A stretch of DNA of 64,000 nt, taken from positions 1 to 64,000 of the forward strand of contig CAVXXD010000004.1 of NCBI GenBank assembly GCA_963765625.1. Direction: 5' to 3'. Positions within the stretch are counted from its first letter, which is position 1. Each line of letters starts with the position of its first letter. This stretch comes from CAVXXD01 sp963765625. GTDB lineage: Bacteria > Actinomycetota > Geothermincolia > Geothermincolales > Geothermincolaceae. This document shows positions 17,760 to 25,242 of this stretch, one piece after another. The notes below the pieces were generated by a model that was not told the origin of the DNA, did no database searches, and saw only the letters and a list, made by a program, of their open reading frames with translations. The position numbers were made by a program, and so were the translations under genes.

Positions 17760-18644
17760 TTAAAGATAGTGGCGCAGCAGCTCCTCCAGCTCGTCCGCCC
17801 GGGCCTTGCTCAGGTTGGAGCGGGCCAGGTCCAGGGCGAAGAGGGAGAGAGAGGCGTAGGCCTGGAGCATGGCCTGATTGCCCCCGGCCCCCAGCGTCTC
17901 CAGGTGGCGGCGGACCACGCCGATGTCCCCCCTGGCCACCGGACCGGTCAGGGCCTTTTCGGTTCCGAAGTGGCGGAGGTTGTCCAGGGTGCCGGCAATC
18001 AGGGGGGAGAGGGCTTTCAGGGCCTTGTCTCCCTCCAGGCCGATGTCCTGGTAGATCAGCTCGGCCATGTGCTCCAGCGCGACCATGAGGTTGCTGGCCA
18101 TCACCGCGCCTATATGATAGAGGGGCTTGTTTTTCTCCGCCAGTATCACCGGCTCGCCCCCCACTTCCCTTACCAGCTTCTCCGCCCACCGCTCCGCTTC
18201 TTCGGCGCGGGTGGTGATGGCGAATACCGTACCCGGTATCTTACGGATGGCCATCTTGACGTCGGCGAAGGTCTGCAGGGGGTGGACGGAAAGGACGTCG
18301 GCGCCTTGTTCCTCCGCCGCCGCCAGGGTGTCCAGCCCCAGCATGCCGCTCATGTGCGCCACCTTGATGCCCGGCCGGAGTACGCCGGTTGAAGCCAGGT
18401 CGCCGCAGACGTCGGCGATAACGTCGTCCGGGGTGGTGAGGAAGAAGACGTTGCCCTTGCCGGCCGCGGCGGCCAGGTCGGTGGTGAAGACGGCGCCCGC
18501 CACGTAGCCGGAGGCCCGCTCGAGCGAAGCCTCCTCGCGGGAGACCATCGCCGCGATGGTCTCGCCCTTCTCCCGCAGGAGGTGGGCGATGGCCGTGCCC
18601 ACGCGGCCGGCCCCCACGACGACGAAACGGTCCTTGCTTTTCAT
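17760..18644 (-). CDS. Rossmann-fold dehydrogenase-like protein with DUF2520 domain
   Basis: Likely NAD(P)-dependent oxidoreductase of the DUF2520 family; reaction unproven. The 294-residue product begins with a dinucleotide loop VVVGAGRVGTAIAHLL (about 7-22). A Rossmann domain with FFLTTPDDVIADVC (about 68-81) and SVHPLQTFADVKMA (about 119-132) follows. The helical C-terminal domain begins KNKPLYHIGAVMASNLMVAL (about 171-190), a layout close to ketopantoate reductase and 6-phosphogluconate dehydrogenase relatives. It overlaps folK by 4 nt and stands 19 nt upstream of panC. Its context therefore suggests a role in pantothenate (ketopantoate reduction), which is inference. Confidence 0.8.
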   Translation of the reverse strand: MKSKDRFVVVGAGRVGTAIAHLLREKGETIAAMVSREEASLERASGYVAGAVFTTDLAAAAGKGNVFFLTTPDDVIADVCGDLASTGVLRPGIKVAHMSGMLGLDTLAAAEEQGADVLSVHPLQTFADVKMAIRKIPGTVFAITTRAEEAERWAEKLVREVGGEPVILAEKNKPLYHIGAVMASNLMVALEHMAELIYQDIGLEGDKALKALSPLIAGTLDNLRHFGTEKALTGPVARGDIGVVRRHLETLGAGGNQAMLQAYASLSLFALDLARSNLSKARADELEELLRHYL

Positions 18645-19153
18645 GCTTCTACCTTTCGCCTGGCTACGCCGGACCGCTCTTCTTCCGGCAGGGCCTCCAG
18701 AGCGCCTGCGATTGAGCGGCCGTCCGGCATCGCCAGGTCCGGGGCGATCTCCAGCAGGGGGACCAGCACGAAGGCGCGGTTGAGCATTTCCGGGTGGGGC
18801 AGGACCAGTTCATCGTCTTGTGAGACCTCCTCCCCGAAGAGGAGGACGTCCACGTCGATGAGGCGCGGACCCCAGTGCGCCTCGCGCACCCGGCCCATCT
18901 CGTTCTCCACCCCCAGGCAGCGCCGCAGAAGCTGGTGAGGATCGAGGGATGTCTCCACCTCCGCTACCAGGTTGATGAAGTCAGGCTGTTCGGTCACGCC
19001 GACCGGCCGGGTCTCGTAGAGAGAAGAGGTTGTGGTCACTTTCACCCCGCTGCCCGACTCCAGCAGTCCCAGGGCCCGGTGGAGGTTGCCCTCCCGGTCC
19101 CCGAGGTTGGAGCCGAGGCTCAAGAAGGCGCGGACGTGAAGGTTTTCTTCCAT
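18641..19153 (-). CDS. folK: 6-hydroxymethyl-7,8-dihydropterin pyrophosphokinase (FolK)
   Basis: Transfers pyrophosphate from ATP to 6-hydroxymethyldihydropterin, giving the substrate of FolP. It has 170 residues. FLSLGSNLGDREGNL (about 10-24), SSLYETRPVGVTEQPDFINLVAEV (about 43-66) and the signature HWGPRLIDVDVLLFG (about 93-107) are present, ending LPHPEMLNRAFVLVPLLEIAPDL. It begins 3 nt past the folB stop and overlaps the next gene by ATGA. Confidence 0.95.
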   Translation of the reverse strand: MEENLHVRAFLSLGSNLGDREGNLHRALGLLESGSGVKVTTTSSLYETRPVGVTEQPDFINLVAEVETSLDPHQLLRRCLGVENEMGRVREAHWGPRLIDVDVLLFGEEVSQDDELVLPHPEMLNRAFVLVPLLEIAPDLAMPDGRSIAGALEALPEEERSGVARRKVEA

Positions 19154-19156
19154 GGG

Positions 19157-19516
19157 TCAGTCACCGAACTCCGCTTCTACGCCCACCCACTCCACCTGGT
19201 GGATGAGGGGGGCCCGCGGCTTGCGTATCCTCACCTTGACCCGCTCCACGCCCTCCTTGTCCATGAGCAGGCCGCCCACCCGGGCCACCAGCGTCTCCAG
19301 CAGGTCGTAGCGCTCGGTGGAGACCAGGGCATGGACCTCGCGGGTGACGGCGTCGTAGTCGAGGGCCAGGGGCAGGGCGTCGGCTTCGGCCGCCGGCCCC
19401 ATGTCATAGGTGATCTCGAGGTCGAGGTAGAAGTCCTGGCCTTTCTCCTTCTCCTCCGGCAGGCAGCCGTGGAAAGCGAAGACCTTCAGGCCGCGGACGA
19501 TGACGGTGCCGCGCAT
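19157..19516 (-). CDS. folB: Dihydroneopterin aldolase (FolB)
   Basis: Cleaves dihydroneopterin to 6-hydroxymethyldihydropterin and glycolaldehyde. The 119-residue product begins GTVIVRGLKVFAFHGCLPEEKEKGQDFYLDL, the conserved FolB start with the pterin-binding Glu. LDYDAVTREV (about 52-61), YDLLETLVARV with the family Glu (about 71-81), and the catalytic Lys in VRIRKPRAP (about 97-105) follow. ATG 19516 has AGGAAG 7 nt upstream, within the end of the cyclophilin gene. Confidence 0.94.
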   Translation of the reverse strand: MRGTVIVRGLKVFAFHGCLPEEKEKGQDFYLDLEITYDMGPAAEADALPLALDYDAVTREVHALVSTERYDLLETLVARVGGLLMDKEGVERVKVRIRKPRAPLIHQVEWVGVEAEFGD

Positions 19517-19520
19517 GCGG

Positions 19521-20693
19521 TTACTTCCTGACCTCGCGGATGTAGACGTTGTTGATCTTGTCGCCGGTCACCAGGGAGTCCACCACCGGCATGCCCTCGA
19601 TGACTTCGCCAAAAACGGTGAGCCCGGTCCCGATGTTGTCGGAGTAATCCTTCTTCATCAGCGCGAACTCCGTGGGGCTGGTGGGAAAGTAGGACTGCTG
19701 CTCTTCCTCCACGGAGGTGTCCTGCGGCTGCCAGTAGAGCAACGCCGCCCCCCGCACCGCCGGGAGCTTGCCTTCCATCGGCACGGTCATGGATTCCTCG
19801 GTGGTCATGGCAACGTCTACCTCCGGCGCCGCGTACTTCAGCTCGTCCACCACCGTCGGCACGGCATTGTCCTGCTCGGCCCCGGCCTGCACCGCCGCCT
19901 GGTCGGCGCCGGCCGCTTCCAGCGAACGGGCGTGGCTGCCCGTCTGGACCACGAAGTCCTCCACCCGGTACCAGTTCATGTCCGTATAGAATCCCTGGTT
20001 GATCAGGTCGGTAAGGTGAGCGACGGTCTGGGGGGTGCCTTCGGTGTCGAGGTCGATGACGATGTCGCCGGCTTCCTGGCTGATGATCAGCTTGGTCCCG
20101 CCCTCGCTGATGACGAAGGAGTTGATGACCGTTCCCACGGTCAGGGCATCTACCAGTTCCATCCCCTCGGAGACCTGGCCGAAGATGGTGAAGTTGGGGT
20201 CAAGGCTGGGGGTGTCCGTCTTGAGGATGTAGAACTCGTTGGTGCCGCTGTCGGCCATGGGGGTTCCCGTAGAGGGATCGCTGGGCTTGGCCATTCCCAC
20301 CGCGCCGCGCTTGTTGATCACTTCGGTGCTCTCTCCGGTGGAGGTGTCACGCCCCTGCACACCGGTCATCGCCGCGATTTCGTCGACGGAGTAGAAACTG
20401 GCGCCCCGGTAGGAGCCGTTGTTGACCAGGGCCTCGATGTGGGCGGCGGTAGCCGGTGCGTCCTCTTCCTTCATATCCACGATGATGTTGCCCTTGTCGG
20501 TCTCGATGACCATCTGCTTGCCGTAGGTCGGCAGTTTGACCAGGACCACCACCAGGATAAGGGCTATCAGGCCCAGGGCCACAGTGGAGATGATGCTCCA
20601 GAAATATATCTTCGAAGCCTTCTGCTTCTTCTCGAGTTCCTTGCGACGCTCCTCAACACGGCGTTGCTGCTTCAGTTTCTGCGCCCTTCCCAT
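19521..20693 (-). CDS. Membrane-anchored protein with two cyclophilin-type domains
   Basis: Probable extracytoplasmic peptidyl-prolyl isomerase or folding factor. The 390 residues are laid out as follows. A Lys/Arg-rich cytoplasmic head comes first (1-27), then one membrane helix (about 30-52), so the rest is outside. Domain 1 (about 62-190) starts GNIIVDMKEEDAPATAAHI and ends NFTIFGQVSEGMELVDAL. Domain 2 (about 195-385) starts GDIVIDLDTEGTPQTVAHL and ends TVFGEVIEGMPVVDSL. The catalytic Arg of FHRVIPGFMIQGG is missing in domain 1 (FYSVDEIAAM) but kept in domain 2 (WYRVEDFVVQTG). Domain 2 carries an Ala/Val-rich insert. It sits between folP and folB without obvious link to folate. Confidence 0.85.
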   Translation of the reverse strand: MGRAQKLKQQRRVEERRKELEKKQKASKIYFWSIISTVALGLIALILVVVLVKLPTYGKQMVIETDKGNIIVDMKEEDAPATAAHIEALVNNGSYRGASFYSVDEIAAMTGVQGRDTSTGESTEVINKRGAVGMAKPSDPSTGTPMADSGTNEFYILKTDTPSLDPNFTIFGQVSEGMELVDALTVGTVINSFVISEGGTKLIISQEAGDIVIDLDTEGTPQTVAHLTDLINQGFYTDMNWYRVEDFVVQTGSHARSLEAAGADQAAVQAGAEQDNAVPTVVDELKYAAPEVDVAMTTEESMTVPMEGKLPAVRGAALLYWQPQDTSVEEEQQSYFPTSPTEFALMKKDYSDNIGTGLTVFGEVIEGMPVVDSLVTGDKINNVYIREVRK

Positions 20694-20740
20694 TGCTCAT
20701 TACCTCTTTCTTCTTTTATCTGAACGAACCTGGTCCCAGC

Positions 20741-21949
20741 CTATCCTTTTCCCATGACGGCGTCGGCGACCCTCGACACCCTGATCATCTCTTCCACGTC
20801 GTGCACCCGGACGATGTCGGCACCGGCGGCGATGCCCAGAGCCACCGCGGCGGCGGTTCCCTCCAGCCGGTGGTCGGCCGGCAGGTCGAGTATCTTCCCG
20901 ATAAAGGCTTTGCGGGAAGGGCCCAGCAGAACAGGGTATCCCAGGCCCCGCAGTTCGCTCAAGCGGCGGATGAGCTCCAGGTTGTGCTCGAGTGTCTTTC
21001 CGAACCCGATACCCGGGTCAAGGATGATGCTTTCCGGCCGCACCCCTGCCTCCTCCGCTTCTTCGGCGCGCGTCCTCAGGAAAGATATCACTTCGCCGAG
21101 GAGATCGGTATAGGCGGGGTCCTCCTGCATGTCCTTGGGCATCCCCTGCATGTGCATGAGGCAGACGGGCACTCCCGCCTCCGCCGCCAGCGCGGGCATG
21201 CCGGGATCCAGCCGCATGGCGCTGATGTCGTTGATCATGGCCGCTCCCGCTTCCAGAGCGCGCCGCGCCACTTCCGCCTTGGTGGTGTCTATGCTGACGG
21301 GCGTCCCGGTGCGCCGGGCCACTTCTTCGATGACCGGTATTACCCTTTCCAGTTCTTCGTCCAGGGTGATGAACTCCGAGCCGGGGCGAGTTGATTCGCC
21401 GCCGATGTCGAGAATGTCCGCGCCGGCCTCGGCCTGGCGGAGGGCCCCTTCCACCGCGGCGGAACGGTCGTAGAAGCGCCCGCCGTCGGAGAAGGAATCC
21501 GGGGTGACGTTGACGATTCCCATGACCAGGGTGCGCCGGTCCAGGTCGAAGGAGCGCCCCCCCAGCTCCAGCCGGCGCGACTGCGCCTGTTCCAGGTTGG
21601 CGATGAGCTGCTTCATCTCTTCGTTCATGCGGCGCAGGCCGAAAGGCTGGTTCACCAGCTTCGCAAAGAGCGCGTGGAACTGTTTGCTGGTGCCGGAGAT
21701 TATGCAGCTGGTGGTCTGGCCGTCGAAGCCGAAGACCTCCTTGGGCAGGCTCACTTCTCCCCCGATGGAGAGCATGTTCTGCTTGAGGATGTTGGCGGCT
21801 CGGGTGTCCAGGCCCTCCACCCTTACCAGGTAATGCGCCAGTTTGGGGAGCATGATCTCAAAGCCCTCCGGGCTGGGGGCCAGTTCAAGCAGGTGTTCCC
21901 TGGACTCACTCAATGATCCCGTCTTCAGGACACGGACGTTAAACTTCAA
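20741..21949 (-). CDS. folP: Dihydropteroate synthase (FolP) with N-terminal extension
   Basis: Joins 6-hydroxymethyldihydropterin pyrophosphate and p-aminobenzoate to dihydropteroate. The catalytic barrel covers about residues 135-400: VMGIVNVTPDSFSDGGRFYD, DILDIGGESTRPGSEFI, PVSIDTTKAEVARRAL, AMINDISAM, LMHMQGMPKDMQ, DPGIGFGKTLEHNL, LLGPSRKAFIG and AADIVRVHDV-type residues. The first about 115 residues are an extra domain (SGTSKQFHALFAKLVNQPFGLRRM) seen in a subset of FolP; its role is unknown. Start is TTG 21949, with AAAGG 7 nt upstream. Folate genes folE, folB and folK surround it. Confidence 0.94.
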   Translation of the reverse strand: MKFNVRVLKTGSLSESREHLLELAPSPEGFEIMLPKLAHYLVRVEGLDTRAANILKQNMLSIGGEVSLPKEVFGFDGQTTSCIISGTSKQFHALFAKLVNQPFGLRRMNEEMKQLIANLEQAQSRRLELGGRSFDLDRRTLVMGIVNVTPDSFSDGGRFYDRSAAVEGALRQAEAGADILDIGGESTRPGSEFITLDEELERVIPVIEEVARRTGTPVSIDTTKAEVARRALEAGAAMINDISAMRLDPGMPALAAEAGVPVCLMHMQGMPKDMQEDPAYTDLLGEVISFLRTRAEEAEEAGVRPESIILDPGIGFGKTLEHNLELIRRLSELRGLGYPVLLGPSRKAFIGKILDLPADHRLEGTAAAVALGIAAGADIVRVHDVEEMIRVSRVADAVMGKG

Positions 21950-21987
21950 GTGACAGCCTTTCTACAGGTCGCGGGTACGGCGCCGGA

Positions 21988-22557
21988 TCATTTTCTTCCC
22001 GTGTAGATGAGGGACATGGCTTCCGCCCGCGAGGCAGCGTTGGTGTGGAAAGTGCCGCGGACCGCGGAGGTCACGGTGACCGTTCCCGGCTTCTTCACGC
22101 CCCGCATGGACATGCAGAGGTGTTCGGCTTCGACGATGACCAGCACGCCGCGGGGCTTGAGCGCGGTGACCAGGGTGTCGGCCACGTCGGTAGTCAGGCG
22201 TTCCTGGACCTGCAGGCGCTTGGCCAGGACGTCGACCACCCGTGCCAGCTTGCTGATGCCGGTGATCTGCCCCTGCTCGCCCGGGATGTAGGCCACGTGG
22301 GCCCGGCCCAGGAAGGGTACGAGGTGATGCTCGCAGACTGAATAGAGGGGGATGTCCTTGACGATGATCAACTCGTCGTGCTCCTCCGCGAACATGGTGG
22401 TTATCACCGACAGGGGTTCGGTCTCCATGCCGGAGAAGATCTCTTCGTACATCTTGGCCACCCGGTCAGGTGTTTTCTGCAGGCCTTCTCGCTCCAGATC
22501 CTCCCCGATGCCCTCCAGCAGCAATCTGACGCCTTGCCTGATTTTTTCCTTGTCCAC
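21988..22557 (-). CDS. folE: GTP cyclohydrolase I (FolE)
   Basis: Converts GTP to dihydroneopterin triphosphate, opening folate synthesis. It has 189 residues. The zinc ligands are in SVCEHHLVPF (about 72-81, Cys and His) and HLCMSMRGVKKPG (Cys about 145). The active-site segments IPGEQGQITGISKLARVVDVLAKRLQVQE and VRGTFHTN are present. Start is GTG 22557 with AGGAGG 5 nt upstream. The extended -10 promoter at 22596-22604 likely drives folE and the genes after it. Confidence 0.96.
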   Translation of the reverse strand: MDKEKIRQGVRLLLEGIGEDLEREGLQKTPDRVAKMYEEIFSGMETEPLSVITTMFAEEHDELIIVKDIPLYSVCEHHLVPFLGRAHVAYIPGEQGQITGISKLARVVDVLAKRLQVQERLTTDVADTLVTALKPRGVLVIVEAEHLCMSMRGVKKPGTVTVTSAVRGTFHTNAASRAEAMSLIYTGRK

Positions 22558-22595
22558 TCGACCCTCCTAAACGTATGCCTGCAAGATAAGTGAAT

Positions 22596-22604
22596 ATTAT
22601 ATCA
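22596..22604 (-). promoter_or_regulatory. Extended -10 promoter upstream of folE
   Basis: The minus strand reads TGATATAAT, a perfect -10 hexamer with the TGn extension, in the 78-nt gap between ftsH and folE. No good -35 hexamer lies at 16-18 nt. It would give a leader of about 32 nt and start the folate-pantothenate-NAD block. Confidence 0.6.
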
Positions 22605-22635
22605 ACTGGCGTAAAGGCCCGGAAGCTGGGAGGGA

Positions 22636-24561
22636 TTACTCCGGCTGAATGGCCGGCTTGCCCTTGATGGGAGAGGGGCGGCGGCGCTTTTCCGGTTTCT
22701 CTTCGGGGGGAGTCGGGACGGGGGGCTGGAACGGGCTCAGCTCCCGGCCTTCCAGGATGGCGACGAGGTCTTCTTTCTCGAGGGTCTCCCGTTCCATGAG
22801 GGTGGAGGCTATGGTCTTGAGCTTGTCCATCTGCTCGGTGAGAATGCGCCTGGCATCGGCATAGGCGTCGTCCACCAGCCGCCTGATCTCCTGGTCGATC
22901 TCGTAGGCGATCTGATCGCTGTAATCCGGCTGGGAGGCGAAATCCCGTCCCAGGAAGACCTCCCCCTGTTTCTGTCCGAGAGTCAGAGGCCCCAGGCGGT
23001 CACTCATGCCAAACTCGCAGACCATCTGTCGGGCTACCTTGGTGGCCCGCTCGATGTCGTTCTGGTCGCCGGTGGTGATATCCCCGAAGATCATCTCCTC
23101 CGCCACCCGTCCTCCCAGGAGCATGGCCAGCTCGTCGATGAGCTCGGCGCGGGTCACCAGGTACTTGTCCTCCAGGGGAAGGGTCAGGGTGTATCCCAGG
23201 GCACGGCCGCGCGGGATGATTGAGATCTTGTGGACGGGGTCGGCATTGGGCAGGGTGTGAGCCACCAGGGCATGGCCAGCCTCGTGGTAAGCGATTATCT
23301 CTTTCTCTTTGTCGCTGATGATGCGGCTCTTCTTCTCCGGTCCGGCCATCACCCGGTCGATGGACTCCTCCAGCTCATGCATGTCGATGGACTTCTTGTT
23401 GTGGCGGGCTGCCAGCAGGGCGGCTTCGTTGACCAGGTTGGCCAGGTCGGCTCCGGTGAACCCGGGGGTACGCCTGGCCAGTACGCCCAGGTCGACCTCC
23501 TTGGTCAGGGGTTTGCCCTTGGCGTGCACCTCGAGGATGCCTTCCCGCCCCTTGAGGTCGGGCCGGTCCACCACGATCTGCCGGTCGAAGCGGCCGGGGC
23601 GAAGCAGGGCCGGGTCGAGGATGTCGGGCCGGTTGGTGGCGGCGATGAGAATGACCCCGGACTTGGTGTCGAACCCGTCCATCTCCACCAGCAACTGGTT
23701 CAAGGTCTGCTCGCGTTCGTCGTGCCCGCCTCCCAGGCCGGCGCCGCGATGGCGGCCCACCGCGTCGATCTCGTCCATGAAGATGATGGCGGGGGCGGAC
23801 CCCTTGGCCTGCTCGAAAAGGTCGCGCACACGTGAAGCCCCGACGCCTACGAACATCTCCACGAAGTCGGAGCCGGAGATGGAGAAGTAGGGAACGCCGG
23901 CTTCCCCGGCCACCGCCTTGGCGAGGAGGGTCTTGCCGGTGCCCGGTGGGCCGAAGAGCAGGACACCCTTGGGTATCTTGGCTCCCAGGGCCTGGAACTT
24001 CCCGGGGTTCTCCAGGAATTCCTTGATCTCCTCCAGCTCCTCCACCGCCTCATCCAGCCCGGCCACGTCCTTGAAGGTGACCTTGGAGTTGTCGCGGTTG
24101 GCCACCTTGGCGCGGCTCTTGCCGAAGGACATGATTTTATTGCCGCCGCCCTGCATCCGTTCGAGCATAAAGAAGAAGATGACGAGCAGAAGGGCGATCG
24201 GGAGCAGGCTTAACAGTATACTCGCGAGGTCCAGCCCGCCCTGGGGGTCGGTCTTGAGCTCAAGATCGGTGTAATTTGCGTACCGCGCGGCCACCTCGGG
24301 ATCGGAGCTGTAGGCCATGGCCCGGTAATCGTTGATCTCGTTGACCAGGTCGTCGGTGTAGTCGGCGGGAAAGGCCACTTCGTACTTCTCCCCGCCCTCC
24401 AGCTCTCCGGTGACCTTGTGGTCCTCGTCCAGAATGGTCGCCGTCTTGATCTCTCCCGCCGCCAGCTGGTTCTCGAACCAGCTGAGGTCCTCGGTCTTCT
24501 TTTCTTCAAACAGAAGGGGTGACTTGAACCACACCAGCAGCAGTACCACCACCACGATCAT
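22636..24561 (-). CDS. ftsH: ATP-dependent zinc metalloprotease FtsH
   Basis: Membrane AAA+ protease for quality control. As annotated it has 641 residues. A first membrane helix opens it (MIVVVVLLLVWF), followed by an extracytoplasmic domain (about 15-115) and a second helix (SILLSLLPIALLLVIFFFML, about 120-140). The AAA domain has Walker A GPPGTGKTLLAKAVAGEAG, Walker B IIFMDEIDAVGRHRGAG and the SRH region. The protease domain has the zinc motif HEAGHALV (about 430). The C-tail is Pro/Lys-rich. ATG 24561 begins directly inside the first helix with no basic lead. One fewer C in the run 24589-24593 would put a better start at 24598, adding MSGKRARTFFIY. Its promoter is at 24663-24691. Confidence 0.95.
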   Translation of the reverse strand: MIVVVVLLLVWFKSPLLFEEKKTEDLSWFENQLAAGEIKTATILDEDHKVTGELEGGEKYEVAFPADYTDDLVNEINDYRAMAYSSDPEVAARYANYTDLELKTDPQGGLDLASILLSLLPIALLLVIFFFMLERMQGGGNKIMSFGKSRAKVANRDNSKVTFKDVAGLDEAVEELEEIKEFLENPGKFQALGAKIPKGVLLFGPPGTGKTLLAKAVAGEAGVPYFSISGSDFVEMFVGVGASRVRDLFEQAKGSAPAIIFMDEIDAVGRHRGAGLGGGHDEREQTLNQLLVEMDGFDTKSGVILIAATNRPDILDPALLRPGRFDRQIVVDRPDLKGREGILEVHAKGKPLTKEVDLGVLARRTPGFTGADLANLVNEAALLAARHNKKSIDMHELEESIDRVMAGPEKKSRIISDKEKEIIAYHEAGHALVAHTLPNADPVHKISIIPRGRALGYTLTLPLEDKYLVTRAELIDELAMLLGGRVAEEMIFGDITTGDQNDIERATKVARQMVCEFGMSDRLGPLTLGQKQGEVFLGRDFASQPDYSDQIAYEIDQEIRRLVDDAYADARRILTEQMDKLKTIASTLMERETLEKEDLVAILEGRELSPFQPPVPTPPEEKPEKRRRPSPIKGKPAIQPE

Positions 24562-24662
24562 GTAGATGAAGAAGGTGCGCGCCCTTTTCCCCCGACATTC
24601 AAACTGCTCTCATCTCGCTTTCCATCCGTTATTCTTTTTAGACATCGGTAATGACGATGAAG

Positions 24663-24691
24663 ATATTAAACACATAATGGCGGGCGGACAA
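24663..24691 (-). promoter_or_regulatory. Promoter of ftsH
   Basis: Minus-strand TTGTCC (24686-24691), 17-nt spacer and TAATAT (24663-24668), located just past the hpt stop in the 139-nt gap before ftsH. It would let ftsH be transcribed independently of tilS and hpt. No heat-shock (CIRCE-like) inverted repeat is visible beside it. Confidence 0.6.
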
Positions 24692-24700
24692 TGGCCCATA

Positions 24701-25219
24701 TCATTCCAGCACGCCTACGTAAGGGAGTTCACGGTACTTTTCCGCGCGGTCCAGGCCGTAACCGACCACGAAAGCGTCGGGCACTTCAAAGCCGCAGTAC
24801 TTGATGTCTATGTCCACCTTCCTGGCCGAGGGTTTGGACAGCAAGGCGCAGATGTCTAACGAGGCCGGCGCGCGGGTCCCGAGGGAACGCACCATATAAT
24901 CCAGGGTCAGCCCGGAATCGACGATATCCTCGACGACGAGCACATTGGCCCCCATGATGTCCAGGTCCAGGTCCTTGGTGATGCTCACCACCCCTGATGA
25001 CTTGGTATCCATGCCGTAGCTGGAAACGGCGATGAAATCGATGCGCGCCGGCAGATCGATGCAGCGCGCCAGGTCGGCCAGGAAGACGAACGCGCCCTTG
25101 AGCACGCCCACCAGGATGAGGTTGCCGGAAGCGTAGTCGCGGGTTATCTCCGCACCCAGTTCATGGATGCGCTTGCCTATTGCTTCTTCGGTTATGAGAG
25201 CCCTTGGCTTGTCGGGCAT
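24701..25219 (-). CDS. hpt: Hypoxanthine phosphoribosyltransferase
   Basis: Purine salvage: hypoxanthine or guanine plus PRPP to IMP or GMP. The PRPP-binding motif VLVVEDIVDSGLTL (about residues 92-105) and VGVLKGAFVFLADLAR (about 37-52) identify the family, with the C-terminal FVVGYGLDRAEKYRELPYVG. Start is set at ATG 25219 (MPDKPRALI), since AAAGGAAC lies 7 nt upstream. The next in-frame codon upstream that could start would fall within that ribosome site. This gives 172 residues. tilS-hpt-ftsH is a common bacterial order. Confidence 0.95.
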   Translation of the reverse strand: MPDKPRALITEEAIGKRIHELGAEITRDYASGNLILVGVLKGAFVFLADLARCIDLPARIDFIAVSSYGMDTKSSGVVSITKDLDLDIMGANVLVVEDIVDSGLTLDYMVRSLGTRAPASLDICALLSKPSARKVDIDIKYCGFEVPDAFVVGYGLDRAEKYRELPYVGVLE

Positions 25220-25242
25220 ATTTACGTTCCTTTCCACTCCGT

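Noticed and set aside
19500..20723. Long plus-strand frame across the cyclophilin gene
   Set aside because: Antisense to a protein with clear domains and a membrane anchor; no motif of its own.
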